Assembly: GCA_963942565.1 (NCBI GenBank)
Contig: OZ012691.1
Location: 17,216,257 to 17,280,256 of the forward strand
Origin: Maea johnstoni
Lineage: Eukaryota; Annelida; Polychaeta; Spionida; Magelonidae
Direction: 5' to 3'
Length of the DNA stretch: 64,000 nt
Below the pieces are notes generated by a model that saw nothing but the letters and a program-made list of their open reading frames with translations, was not told the origin of the DNA and ran no database searches. Numbering within the stretch: the first letter of the stretch is position 1; each line of letters opens with the position of its first letter. The translations under genes were made by a program, and so were the position numbers. This document shows positions 38,768 to 52,797 of this stretch, piece by piece.

Positions 38768-40172
38768 TTCAATAGAAAAGAGAAGTAACACCAAAACAGT
38801 CAGTCGGTTTTGGGAACTAAAGGCATGAATGTGTGAACTGCTGACAATATGTTGTGTTCCATTCTATAGTTCATTTTTCTCTTCCCAGATGGCGTATGTG
38901 TCTGTTGCCCTGTCCAAGGTGCATGTGTTGCCATGGATACAGCAGCTTAAGGATATCTAGGTATGTAGCTTTTGCACCTTCTGTTTAAGATGATCAAGGT
39001 GTGATCTTTATGCTCTAGAGTTTGTTGAGACATACTTTCTGACCTTGTAATGATTAAAATGTCCTCCAGACAGTGTTGTAGGGATATTAGATACTTTTAC
39101 TATTAAATTTGGAATAAAGTATGATTTTACAAAGTATTTCAAGGAGAGTTTGTTGTGAAATTAAGTATGATTTTACAAAATATTTCAAGGAGAGTTTGTG
39201 GTAGAGTTCAGATTAACATTTCTACTTTATATTGGCCATTTTGTCCCATTAAGCTACTAAAATATAGTTGGTATGAGAATTATCTTGCTGAGCTGCTATA
39301 TCTGGATTGGCAGAAACTTTGGAATTGCTTTATTGGACAGGCATTTTGAAATTCTGGCTAAGACCCTGTTTGCCGAGCATTGTTTTGCTCTTGTGTTTGA
39401 AGATTTGATGGGCATTGCTGTGATTGCTTATCTATTTGTTTTTATTTTTTCATTACAGCGTTTTGAAAACCTCTGCAAGTACATATTGGCCAGCATGGAT
39501 GCAGCCAGTATGAGGGTAAGCATCTCGTTATGATACTTGAAGGATATCTTACAATAGGAGATCTCATGTTTTACTGGAGAGCTGCCTAATATGAAATGGA
39601 CTTCACCCTTGTCCCGCTGATCCCAATGATATCTGGGATACACTAACTAACCTGGGGTGTTTAGCCAGGGAGTATACAGATGCGCTTGCTGACCTGCTAA
39701 TGACCATTCATATGATTAGTATATTATATTGCCCAAAGAGCCTGTACATCACCCAAAGCAGCTCCATTTTGCAGACCCTCACTAGATCTTAATTTTTAGA
39801 TATAGTAAGTTGGTGGCACCTTCTCAAAATTCAAGTTGTGCCCCTTAACCCCCAATGATCCATTTTGTCCTTGGTACCAAAAAGAATGCAGTTGGCAGGG
39901 CAGGATACATACAGTAATTCAGCAAGACAAGGGTTAAGGCAAGACTGTGGCAATCAGCACACCTCTTTATTCTCCTATATTCAAGGTTTATATGAAGTTT
40001 GACTAAATGATTAATTTATCTAATAGAAAATATTTTACAATGCAAAACAATTCTGTCCTGAGAAAAATCCGGAATATTGAACATTTCCATTTTTTACCAC
40101 TTAGGAAGTTTTCTTATATTATTTCACTTATTTCCTATTTGTGCATTTTAATCTCATAGTTTAATGGATTTA
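38768..40172 (+). repeat. Array unit 27
   Basis: 1405 bp. Exon 1 at 38889-38960 ending GATATCTAG, exon 2 at 39459-39515. TTTAAGATGATC and TTTGTTGTGAAATT shared with unit 31. Confidence 0.97.
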
Positions 40173-41577
40173 TTCAATAGAAAAGAGAAGTAACACCAAA
40201 GCAGTCAGTTGGTTTTGGGAACTAAAGGCATGAATGTGTGAACTGCTGACAATATGTTGTGTTCCATTCTATAGTTCATTTTTCTCTCCCCAGATGGCGT
40301 ATGTGTCTGTTGCCCTGTCCAAGGTGCATGTGTTGCCATGGATACAGCAGCTTAAGGATATATAGGTATGTAGCTTTTGCACCCTCTGTTTAAGAGTATC
40401 AAGGTGTGATCTTAATGCTCTAGAGTTTGTTGAGACATACTTTCTGACCTTGTAATGATTAAAATGTCCTCCAGACAGTGTTGTAGGGATATTAGATACT
40501 TTTACTATTAAATTTGGAATAAAGTCTGATTTTACAAAGTATTTCAAGGAGAGTTTGTGGTGGAATTAAGTATGATTTTACAAAATATTTCAAGGAGAGT
40601 TTGTGGTAGAGTTCAGATTAACATTTCTACTTTATATTGGCCATTTTGTCACATTAAGCTACTAAAATATAGTTGGTATGAGAATTATCTTGCTGAGCAG
40701 CTATATCTGGATGGGCAGAAACTTTGGAATTGCTTTATTGGACAGGCATTTTGAAATTCTGGCTAAGACCCTGTTTGCCGAGCATTGTTTTGCTCTTGTG
40801 TTTGAAGATTTGATGAGCATTGCTGTGATTGCTTATCTATTTGTTTTTATTTTTTCATTACAGCGTTTTGAAAACCTCTGCAAGTACATATTGGCCAGCA
40901 TGGATGCAGCCAGTATGAGGGTAAGCATCTCGTTATGATACTTGAAGGATATCTTACAATAGGAGATCTCATGTTTTACTGGAGAGCTGCCTAATATGAA
41001 ATGGACTTTACCCTTGTCCCGCTGATCCCAATGATATCTGGGATACACTAACTAACCTGGGGTGTTTAGCCAGGGAGTATACAGATGCGCTTGCTGACCT
41101 GCTAATGACCATTCATATGATTAGTATATTATATTGCCCAAAGAGCCTGTACATGACCCAAAGCAGCTCCATTTTGCAGACCCTCACTAGATCTTAATTT
41201 TTAGATATAGTAAGTTGGTGGCACCTTCTTAAAATTCAAGTTGTGCCCCTTAATCCCCAATGATCCATTTTGTCCTTGGTACCAAAAAGAATGCAGTTGG
41301 CAGGGCAGGATACATACAGTAATTCAGCAAGACAAGGGTTAAGGCAAGACTGTGGCAATCAGCACACCTCTTTATTCTCCTATATTCAAGGTTTATATGA
41401 AGTTTGACTAAATGATTAATTTATCTAATAGAAAATATTTTACAATGCAAAACAATTCTGTCCTGAGAAAAATCCGGAATATTGAACATTTGCATTTTTT
41501 ACCACTTAGGAAGTTTTCTTATATTATTTCACTTATTTCCTATTTGTGCATTTTAATCTCATAGTTTAATGGATTTA
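40173..41577 (+). repeat. Array unit 28
   Basis: 1405 bp, near-copy of unit 24. Exon 1 at 40294-40365, exon 2 at 40864-40920. Private GGACTTTACCC. Confidence 0.97.
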
Positions 41578-42984
41578 TTCAATAGAAAAGAGAAGTAACA
41601 CCAAAACAGTCAGTCGGTTTTGGGAACTTAAAAGGCATGAATGTGTGAACTGCTGACAATATGTTGTGTTCCATTCTATAGTTCATTTTTCTCTCCCTAG
41701 ATGGCGTATGTGTCTGTTGCCCTGTCCAAGGTGCATGTGTTGCCATGGATACAGCAGCTTAAGGATATATAGGTATGTAGCTTTTGCACCCTCTGTTTAA
41801 GAGTATCAAGGTGTGATCTTAATGCTCTAGAGTTTGTTGAGACATACTTTCTGACCTTGTAATGATTAAAATGTCCTCCAGACAGTGTTGTAGGGATATT
41901 AGATACTTTTACTATTAAATTTGGAATAAAGTCTGATTTTACAAAGTATTTCAAGGAGAGTTTGTGGTGGAATTAAGTATGATTTTACAAAATATTTCAA
42001 GGAGAGTTTGTGGTAGAGTTCAGATTAACATTTCTACTTTATATTGGCCATTTTGTCACATTAAGCTACTAAAATATAGTTGGTATGAGAATTATCTTGC
42101 TGAGCAGCTATATCTGGATGGGCAGAAACTTTGGAATTGCTTTATTGGACAGGCATTTTGAAATTCTGGCTAAGACCCTGTTTGCCGAGCATTGTTTTGC
42201 TCTTGTGTTTGAAGATTTGATGAGAATTGCTGTGATTGCTTATCTATTTGTTTTTATTTTTTCATTACAGCGTTTTGAAAACCTCTGCAAGTACATATTG
42301 GCCAGCATGGATGCAGCCAGTATGAGGGTAAGCATCTCGTTATGATACTTGAAGGATATCTTACAATAGGAGATCTCATGTTTTACTGGAGAGCTGCCTT
42401 ATATGAAATGGACTTCACCCTTGTCCCGCTGATCCCAATAATATCTGGGATACACTAACTAACCTGGGGTGTTTAGCCAGGGAGTATACAGATGCGCTTG
42501 CTGACCTGCTAATGACCATTCATATGATTAGTATATTATATTGCCCAAAGAGCCTGTACATGACCCAAAGCAGCTCCATTTTGCAGACCCTCACTAGATC
42601 TTAATTTTTAGATATAGTAAGTTGGTGGCACCTTCTTAAAATTCAAGTTGTGCCCCTTAACCCCCAATGATCCATTTTGTCCTTGGTACCAAAAAGAATG
42701 CAGTTGGCAGGGCAGGATACATACAGTAATTCAGCAAGACAAGGGTTAAGGCAAGACTGTGGCAATCAGCACACCTCTTTATTCTCCTATATTCAAGGTT
42801 TATATGAAGTTTGACTAAATGATTAATTTATCTAATAGAAAATATTTTACAATGCAAAACAATTCTGTCCTGAGAAAAATCCGGAATGTTGAACATTTCC
42901 ATTTTTTACCACTTAGGAAGTTTTCTTATATTATTTCACTTATTTCCTATTTGTGCATTTTAATCTCATAGTTTAATGGATTTA
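41578..42984 (+). repeat. Array unit 29
   Basis: 1407 bp, near-copy of unit 25. Exon 1 at 41701-41772, exon 2 at 42271-42327. Confidence 0.97.
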
Positions 42985-44389
42985 TTCAATAGAAAAGAGA
43001 AGTAACACCAAAACGGTCAGTCGGTTTTGGGAACTAAAGGCATGAATGTGTGAACTGCTGACAATATGTTGTGTTCCATTCTATAGTTCATTTTTCTCTT
43101 CCCAGATGGCGTATGTGTCTGTTGCCCTGTCCAAGGTGCATGTGTTGCCATGGATACAGCAGCTTAAGGATATATAGGTATGTAGTTTTTGCACCCTCTG
43201 TTTAAGAGTATCAAGGTGTGATCTTTATGCTCTAGAGTTTGTTGAGACATACTTTCTGACCTTGTAATGATTAAAATGGCCTCCAGACAGTGTTCTCGGG
43301 ATATTAGATACTTTTACTATTAAATTTGGAATAAAGTATGATTTTACAAAGTATTTCAAGGAGAGTTTGTGGTGGAATTAAGTATGATTTTACAAAATAT
43401 TTCAAGGAGAGTTTGTGGTAGAGTTCAGATTAACATTTCTACTTTATATTGGCCATTTTGTCACATTAAGCTACTAAAATATAGTTGGTATGAGAATTAT
43501 CTTGCTGAGCTGCTATATCTGGATTGGCAGAAACTTTGGAATTGCTTTATTGGACAGGCTTTTTGAAATTCTGGCTAAGACCCTGTTTGCCGAGCATTGT
43601 TTTGCTCTTGTGTTTGAAGATTTGATTAGCATTGCCGTGATTGCTTATCTATTTGTTTTTATTTTTTCATTACAGCGTTTTGAAAACCTCTGCAAGTACA
43701 TAATGGCCAGCATGGATGCAGCCAGTATGAGGGTAAGCATCTCGTTATGATACTTGAAGGATATCTTACAATAGGAGATCTCATGTTTTACTGGAGAGCT
43801 GCCTAATATGAAATGGACTTCACCCTTGTCCCGCTGATCCCAATAATATCTGGGATACACTAACTAACCTGGGGTGTTTAGCCAGGGAGTATACAGATGC
43901 GCTTGCTGACCTGCTAATGACCATTCATATGATTAGTATATTATATTGCCCAAAGAGCCTGTACATGACCCAAAGCAGCTCCTTTTTGCAGACCCTCACT
44001 AGATCTTAATTTTTAGATATAGTAAGTTGGTGGCACCTTCTTAAAATTCAAGTTGTGCCCCTTAACCCCCAATGATCCATTTTGTCCTTGGTACCAAAAA
44101 GAATGCAGTTGGCAGGGCAGGATACATACAGTAATTCAGCAAGACAAGGGTTAAGGCAAGACTGTGGCAATCAGCACACCTCTTTATTCTCCTATATTCA
44201 AGGTTTATATGAAGTTTGACTAAATGATTAATTTATCTAATAGAAAATATTTTACAATGCAAAACAATTCTGTCCTGAGAAAAATCCGGAATGTTGAACA
44301 TTTCCATTTTTTACCACTTAGGAAGTTTTCTTATATTATTTCACTTATTTCCTATTTGTGCATTTTAATCTCATAGTTTAATGGATTTA
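42985..44389 (+). repeat. Array unit 30
   Basis: 1405 bp, near-copy of unit 26. Exon 1 at 43106-43177, exon 2 at 43676-43732 with ATAATGGCC (L10M). Confidence 0.97.
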
Positions 44390-45794
44390 TTCAATAGAAA
44401 AGAGAAGTAACACCAAAACAGTCAGTCGGTTTTGGGAACTAAAGGCATGAATGTGTGAACTGCTGACAATATGTTGTGTTCCATTCTATAGTTCATTTTT
44501 CTCTTCCCAGATGGCGTATGTGTCTGTTGCCCTGTCCAAGGTGCATGTGTTGCCATGGATACAGCAGCTTAAGGATATCTAGGTATGTAGCTTTTGCACC
44601 TTCTGTTTAAGATGATCAAGGTGTGATCTTTATGCTCTAGAGTTTGTTGAGACATACTTTCTGACCTTGTAATGATTAAAATGTCCTCCAGACAGTGTTG
44701 TCGGGATATTAGATACTTTTACTATTAAATTTGGAATAAAGTATGATTTTACAAAGTATTTCAAGGAGAGTTTGTTGTGAAATTAAGTATGATTTTACAA
44801 AATATTTCAAGGAGAGTTTGTGGTAGAGTTCAGATTAACATTTCTACTTTATATTGGCCATTTTGTCACATTAAGCTACTAAAATATAGTTGGTATGAGA
44901 ATTATCTTGCTGAGCTGCTATATCTGGATTGGCAGAAACTTTGGAATTGCTTTATTGGACAGGCATTTTGAAATTCTGGCTAAGACCCTGTTTGCCGAGC
45001 ATTGTTTTGCTCTTGTGTTTGAAGATTTGATGGGCATTGCTGTGATTGCTTATCTATTTGTTTTTATTTTTTCATTACAGCGTTTTGAAAACCTCTGCAA
45101 GTACATATTGGCCAGCATGGATGCAGCCAGTATGAGGGTAAGCATCTCGTTATGATACTTGAAGGATATCTTACAATAGGAGATCTCATGTTTTACTGGA
45201 GAGCTGCCTAATATGAAATGGACTTCACCCTTGTCCCGCTGATCCCAATGATATCTGGGATACACTAACTAACCTGGGGTTTTTAGCCAGGGAGAATACA
45301 GATGCGCTTGCTGACCTGCTAATGACCATTCATATGATTAGTATATTATATTGCCCAAAGAGCCTGTACATCACCCAAAGCAGCTCCATTTTGCAGACCC
45401 TCACTAGATCTTAATTTTTAGATATAGTAAGTTGGTGGCACCTTCTCAAAATTCAAGTTGTGCCCCTTAACCCCCAATGATCCATTTTGTCCTTGGTACC
45501 AAAAAGAATGCAGTTGGCAGGGCAGGATACATACAGTAATTCAGCAAGACAAGGGTTAAGGCAAGACTGTGGCAATCAGCACACCTCTTTATTCTCCTAT
45601 ATTCAAGGTTTATATGAAGTTTGACTAAATGATTAATTTATCTAATAGAAAATATTTTACAATGCAAAACAATTCTGTCCTGAGAAAAATCCGGAATGTT
45701 GAACATTTCCATTTTTTACCACTTAGGAAGTTTTCTTATATTATTTCACTTATTTCCTATTTGTGCATTTTAATCTCATAGTTTAATGGATTTA
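44390..45794 (+). repeat. Array unit 31
   Basis: 1405 bp, near-copy of unit 27. Exon 1 at 44511-44582, exon 2 at 45081-45137. Confidence 0.97.
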
Positions 45795-47204
45795 TTCAAT
45801 AGAAAAGAGAAGTAACACCAAAACAGTCAGTCGGTTTTGGGAACTAAAGGCATGAATGTGTGAACTGCTGACAATATGTTGTGTTCCATTCTATAGTTCA
45901 TTTTTCTCTTCCCAGATGGCGTATGTGTCTGTTGCCCTGTCCAAGGTGCATGTGTTGCCATGGATACAGCAGCTTAAGGATATCTAGGTATGTAGCTTTT
46001 GCACCCTCTGTTTAAGATGATCAAGGTGTGATCTTTATGCTCTAGAGTTTGTTGAGACATACTTTCTGACCTTGTAATGATTAAAATGTCCTCCAGACAG
46101 TGTTGTCGGGATATTAAATACTTTTACTATTAAATTTGGAATAAAGTATGATTTTACAAAGTATTTCAAGGAGAGTTTGTGGTGGAATTAAGTATGATTT
46201 TACCAAATATTTCAAGGAGAGATTGTGGTAGAGTTCAGATTAACATTTCTACTTTATATTGGCCATTTAAATTTGTCACATTAAGCTACTAAAATATAGT
46301 TGGTATGAGAATTATCTTGCTGAGCTGCTATATCTGGATTGGCAGAAACTTTGGAATTGCTTTATTGGACAGGCATTTTGAAATTCTGGCTAAGACCCTG
46401 TTTGCCGAGCATTGTTTTGCTCTTGTGTTTGAAGATTTGATGGGCATTGCTGTGATTGCTTATCTATTTGTTTTTATTTTTTCATTACAGCGTTTTGAAA
46501 ACCTCTGCAAGTACATATTGGCCAGCATGGATGCAGCCAGTATGAGGGTAAGCATCTCGTTACGATACTTGAAGGATATCTTACAATAGGAGATCTCATG
46601 TTTTACTGGAGAGCTGCCTAATATGAAATGGACTTCACCCTTGTCCCGCTGATCCCAATGATATCTGGGATACACTAACTAACCTGGGGTGTTTAGCCAG
46701 GGAGTATACAGATGCGCTTGCTGACCTGCTAATGACCATTCATATGATTAGTATATTATATTGCCCAAAGAGCCTGTACATCACCCAAAGCAGCTCCATT
46801 TTGCAGACCCTCACTAGATCTTAATTTTTAGATATAGTAAGTTGGTGGCACCTTCTCAAAATTCAAGTTGTGCCCCTTAACCCCCAATGATCCATTTTGT
46901 CCTTGGTACCAAAAAGAATGCAGTTGGCAGGGCAGGATACATACAGTAATTCAGCAAGACAAGGGTTAAGGCAAGACTGTGGCAATCAGCACACCTCTTT
47001 ATTCTCCTATATTCAAGGTTTATATGAAGTTTGACTAAATGATTAATTTATCTAATAGAAAATATTTTACAATGCAAAACAATTCTGTCCTGAGAAAAAT
47101 CCGGAATGTTGAACATTTCCATTTTTTACCACTTAGGAAGTTTTCTTATATTATTTCACTTATTTCCTATTTGTGCATTTTAATCTCATAGTTTAATGGA
47201 TTTA
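45795..47204 (+). repeat. Array unit 32
   Basis: 1410 bp with the +5 TTAAA insertion. Exon 1 at 45916-45987, exon 2 at 46491-46547. The TGA usually just past exon 2 is TACGATAC here, so unspliced read-through is slightly longer. Confidence 0.96.
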
Positions 47205-48614
47205 TTCAATAGAAAAGAGAAGTAACACCAAAACAGTCAGTCGGTTTTGGGAACTAAAGGCATGAATGTGTGAACTGCTGACAATATGTTGTGTTCCATT
47301 CTATAGTTCATTTTTCTCTTCCCAGATGGCGTATGTGTCTGTTGCCCTGTCCAAGGTGCATGTGTTGCCATGGATACAGCAGCTTAAGGATATATAGGTA
47401 TGTAGCTTTTGCACCCTCTGTTTAAGAGTATCAAGGTGTGATCTTTATGCTCTAGAGTTTGTTGAGACATACTTTCTGACCTTGTAATGATTAAAATGTC
47501 CTCCAGACAGTGTTGTCGGGATATTAGATACTTTTACTATTAAATTTGGAATAAAGTATGATTTTACAAAGTATTTCAAGGAGAGTTTGTTGTGAAATTA
47601 AGTATGATTTTACAAAATATTTCAAGGAGAGTTTGTGGTAGAGTTCAGATTAACATTTCTACTTTATATTGGCCATTTAAATTTGTCACATTAAGCTACT
47701 AAAATATAGTTGGTATGAGAATTATCTTGCTGAGCTGCTATATCTGGATTGGCAGAAACTTTGGAATTGCTTTAATGGACAGGCTTTTTGAAATTCTGGC
47801 TAAGACCCTGTTTGCCGAGCATTGTTTTGCTCTTGTGTTTGAAGATTTGATTAGCATTGCCGTGATTGCTTATCTATTTGTTTTTATTTTTTCATTACAG
47901 CGTTTTGAAAACCTCTGCAAGTACATATTGGCCAGGATGGATGCAGCCAGTATGAGGGTAAGCATCTCGTTATGATACTTCAAGGATATCCTACAATAGG
48001 AGATCTCATGTTTTACTGGAGAGCTGCCTAATATGAAATGGACTTCACCCTTGTCCCGCTGATCCCAATAATATCTGGGATACACTAACTAACCTGGGGT
48101 GTTTAGCCAGGGAGTATACAGATGCGCTTGCTGACCTGCTAATGACCATTCATATGATTAGTATATTATATTGCCCAAAGAGCCTGTACATGACCCAAAG
48201 CAGCTCCTTTTTGCAGACCCTCACTAGATCTTAATTTTTAGATATAGTTAGATGGTGGCACCTTCTTAAAATTCAAGTTGTGCCCCTTAACCCCCAATGA
48301 TCCATTTTGTCCTTGGTACCAAAAAGAATGCAGTTGGCAGGGCAGGATACATACAGTAATTCAGCAAGACAAGGGTTAAGGCAAGACTGTGGCAATCAGC
48401 ACATCTCTTTATTCTCCTATATTCAAGGTTTATATGAAGTTTGACTAAATGATTAATTTATCTAATAGAAAATATTTTACAATGCAAAACAATTCTGTCC
48501 TGAGAAAAATCCGGAATATTGAACATTTCCATTTTTTACCACTTAGGAAGTTTTCTTATATTATTTCACTTATTTCCTATTTGTGCATTTCAATCTCATA
48601 GTTTAATGGATTTA
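47205..48614 (+). repeat. Array unit 33
   Basis: 1410 bp with the +5 insertion. Exon 1 at 47326-47397, exon 2 at 47901-47957 with GCCAGGATGG (S12R). Confidence 0.96.
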
Positions 48615-50023
48615 TTCAATAGAAAAGAGAAGTAACACCAAAACAGTCAGTCGGTTTTGGGAACTAAAGGCATGAATGTGTGAACTGCTGACAATATGTT
48701 GTGTTCCATTCTATAGTTCATTTTTCTATCTCCAGATGGCCTATGTGTCTGTTGCCCTGTCCAAGGTGCATGTGTTGCCATGGATACAGCAGCTTAAGGA
48801 TATCTAGGTATGTAGCTTTTGCACCTTCTGTTTAAGATGATCAAGGTGTGATCTTTATGCTCTAGAGTTTGTTGAGACATACTTTCTGACCTTGTAATGA
48901 TTAAAATGTCCTCCAGACAGTGTTGTCGGGATATTAGATACTTTTACTATTAAATTTGGAATAAAGTCTGATTTTACAAAGTATTTCAAGGAGAGTTTGT
49001 GGTGGAATTAAGTATGATTTTACAAAATATTTCAAGGAGAGTTTGTGGTAGAGTTCAGATTAACATTTTACTTTATATTGGCCATTTAAATTTGTCACAT
49101 TAAGCTACTAAAATATAGTTGGTATGAGAATTATCTTGCTGAGCAGCTATATCTGGATGGGCAGAAACTTTGGAATTGCTTTATTGGACAGGCATTTTGA
49201 AATTCTGGCTAAGACCCTGTTTGCCGAGCATTGTTTTTCTCTTGTGTTTGAAGATTTGATGAGCATTGCTGTGATTGCTGATCTATTTGTTTTTATTTTT
49301 TCATTACAGCGTTTTGAAAACCTCTGCAAGTACATATTGGCCAGCATGGATGCAGCCAGTATGAGGGTAAGCATCTCGTTATGATACTTGAAGGATATCT
49401 TACAATAGGAGATCTCATGTTTTACTGGAGAGCTGCCTAATATGAAATGGACTTCACCCTTGTCCCGCTGATCCCAATGATATCTGGGATACACTAACTA
49501 ACCTGGGGTGTTTAGCCAGGGAGTATACAGATGCGCTTGCTGACCTGCTAATGACAATTCATATGATTAGTATATTATATTGCCCAAAGAGCCTGTACAT
49601 CACCCAAAGCAGCTCCATTTTGCAGACCCTCACTAGATCTTAATTTTTAGATATAGTAAGTTGGTGGCACCTTCTCAAAATTCAAGTTGTGCCCCTTAAC
49701 CCCCAATGATCCATTTTGTCCTTGGTACCAAAAAGAATGCAGTTGGCAGGGCAGGATACATACAGTAATTCAGCAAGACAAGGGTTAAGGCAAGACTGTG
49801 GCAATCAGCACACCTCTTTATTCTCCTATATTCAAGGTTTATATGAAGTTTGACTAAATGATTAATTTATCTAATAGAAAATATTTTACAATGCAAAACA
49901 ATTCTGTCCTGAGAAAAATCCGGAATGTTAAACATTTCCATTTTTTACCACTTAAGAAGTTTTCTTATATTATTTCACTTATTTCCTATTTGTGCATTTT
50001 AATCTCATAGTTTAATGGATTTA
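48615..50023 (+). repeat. Array unit 34
   Basis: 1409 bp. Exon 1 at 48736-48807 (acceptor CTATCTCCAG, ATGGCCTATG), exon 2 at 49310-49366. Many private changes, including AACATTTTAC with one base lost. Confidence 0.96.
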
Positions 50024-51407
50024 TTCAATAGAAAAGAGAAGTAACACCAAAACAGTCAGTCAGTTTTCGGAACTAAAGGCATGAATGTGTGAACTGCTGA
50101 CAATATGTTGTGTTCCATTCTATAGTTCATTTTTCTCTTCCCAGATGGCGTATGTGTCTGTTGCCCTGTCCAAGGTGCATGTGTTGCCATGGATACATCA
50201 GCTTAAGGATATATAGGTATGTAGCTTTTGCACCCTCTGTTTAAGAGTATCAAGGTGTGATCTTTATGCTCTAGAGTTTGTTGAGACATACTTTCTGACC
50301 TTGTAATGATTAAAATGTCCTCCAGACAGTGTTGTCGGGATATTAGATACTTTTACTATTAAATTTGGAATAAAGTATGATTTTACAAAGTATTTCAAGG
50401 AGAGTTTGTGGTGGAATTAAGTATGATTTTACAAAATATTTCAAGGAGAGTTTGTGGTAGAGTTCAGATTAACATTTCTACTTTATATTGGCCATTTAAA
50501 TTTGTCACATTAAGCTACTAAAATATAGTTGGTATGAGAATTATCTTGCTGAGCTGCTATATCTGGATTGGCAGAAACTTTGGAATTGCTTTAATGGACA
50601 GGCTTTTTGAAATTCTGGCTAAGACCCTGTTTGCCGAGCATTGTTTTGCTCTTGTGTTTGAAGATTTGATTAGCATTGCCGTGATTGCTTATCTATTTGT
50701 TTTTATTTTTTCATTACAGCGTTTTGAAAACCTCTGCAAGTACATATTGGCCAGCATGGATGCAGCCAGTATGAGGGTAAGCATCTCGTTATGATACTTG
50801 AAGGATATCTTACAATAGGAGATCTCATGTTTTACTGGAGAGCTGCCTAATATGAAATGGACTTCACCCTTGTCCCGCTGATTAACCTGGGGTGTTTAGC
50901 CAGGGAGTATACAGATGCGCTTGCTGACCTGCTAATGACCATTCATATGATTAGTATATTATATTGCCCAAAGAGCCTGTACATGACCCAAAGCAGCTCC
51001 TCTTTGCAGACCCTCACTAGATCTTAATTTTTAGATATAGTAAGTTGGTGGCACCTTCTTAAAATTCAAGTTGTGCCCCTTAACCCCCAATGATCCATTT
51101 TGTCCTTGGTACCAAAAAGAATGCAGTTGGCAGGGCAGGATACATACAGTAATTCAGCAAGACAAGGGTTAAGGCAAGACTGTGGCAATCAGCACACCTC
51201 TTTATTCTCCTATATTCAAGGTTTATATGAAGTTTGACTAAATGATTAATTTATCTAATAGAAAATATTTTACAATGCAAAACAATTCTGTCCTGAGAAA
51301 AATCCGGAATATTGAACATTTCCATTTTTTACCACTTAGGAAGTTTTCTTATATTATTTCACTTATTTCCTATTTGTGCATTTTAATCTCATAGTTTAAT
51401 GGATTTA
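50024..51407 (+). repeat. Array unit 35 (26-bp deletion)
   Basis: 1384 bp: +5 insertion and loss of about 26 bp at 50,881 (CCCGCTGAT joined to TAACCTGGGG). Exon 1 at 50145-50216 (ATACATCAG), exon 2 at 50720-50776. Confidence 0.96.
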
Positions 51408-52797
51408 TTCAATAGAAAAGAGAAGTAACACCAAAACAGTCAGTCGGTTTTGGGAACTAAAGGCATGAATGTGTGAACTGCTGACAATATGTTGTGTTCC
51501 ATTCTATAGTTCATTTTTCTCTTCCCAGATGGCGTATGTGTCTGTTGCCCTGTCCAAGGTGCATGTGTTGCCATGGATACAGCAGCTTAAGGATATCTAG
51601 GTATGTAGCTTTTGCACCTTCTGTTTAAGATGATCAAGGTGTGATCTTTATGCTCTAGAGTTTGTTGAGACATACTTTCTGACCTTGTAATGATTAAAAT
51701 GTCCTCCAGACAGTGTTGTCGGGATATTAGATACTTTTACTATTAAATTTGGAATAAAGTATGATTTTACAAAGTATTTTATAGGAGAGTTTGTGGTGGA
51801 ATTAAGTATGATTTTACAAAATATTTCAAGGAGAGTTTGTGGTAGAGTTCAGATTAACATTTCTACTTTATATTGGCCATTTTGTCACATTAAGCTACTA
51901 AAATATAGTTGGTATGAGAATTATCTTGCTGAGCAGCTATATCTGGATGGGCAGAAACTTTGGAATTGCTTTATTGGACAGGCATTTTGAAATTCTGGCT
52001 AAGACCCTGTTTGCCGAGCATTGTTTTGCTCTTGTGTTTGAAGATTTGATGAGCATTGCCGTGATTGCTTATCTATTTGTTTTTATTTTTTCATTACAGC
52101 GTTTTGAAAACCTCTGCAAGTACATATTGGCCAGCATGGATGCAGCCAGTATGAGGGTAAGCATCTCGTTATGATACTTGAAGGATATCTTACAATAGGA
52201 GATCTCATGTTTTACTGGAGAGCTGCCTAATATGAAATGGACTTCACCCTTGTCCCGCTGATCCCAATAATATCTGGGATACACTAACTAACCTGGGGTG
52301 TTTAGCCAGGGAGTATACAGATGCGCTTGCTGACCTGCTAATGACCATTCATATGATTAGTATATTATATTGCCCAAAGAGCCTGTACATGACCCAAAGC
52401 AGCTCCATTTTGCAGACCCTCACTAGATCTTAATTTTTAGATATAGTAAGTTGGTGGCACCTTCTTAAAATTCAAGTTGTGCCCCTTAATCCCCAATGAT
52501 CTATTTTGTCCTTGGTACCAAAAAGAATGCAGTTGGCAGGGCAGGATACATACAGTAATTCAGCAAGACTGTGGCAATCAGCACACCTCTTTATTCTCCT
52601 ATATTCAAGGTTTATATGAAGTTTGACTAAATGATTAATTTATCTAATAGAAAATATTTTACAATGCAAAACAATTCTGTCCTGAGAAAAATCCGGAATA
52701 TTGAAAATTTTGCATTTTTTACCACTTAGGAAGTTTTCTTATATTATTTCACTTATTTCCTATTTGTGCATTTTAATCTCATAGTTTAATGGATTTA
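51408..52797 (+). repeat. Array unit 36 (17-bp deletion)
   Basis: 1390 bp. Exon 1 at 51529-51600, exon 2 at 52100-52156. At about 52,565 one of two GCAAGAC direct repeats and the 10 bases between are missing, as expected of slippage. TTTTATAGGAG replaces TTTCAAGGAG. Confidence 0.96.

Larger units (their letters stand above)
34551..45794 (+). repeat. 4-unit higher-order repeat, two copies of 5,622 bp
   Basis: Units 24-27 (34551-40172) and 28-31 (40173-45794) have the same length series 1405/1407/1405/1405 and share, in order, the variants CAGTTGG, ATGAGAATTGC, GTGTTCTCGGG and TTTGTTGTGAAATT. The blocks differ at only a few sites, so this is a recent block duplication. Confidence 0.93.
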
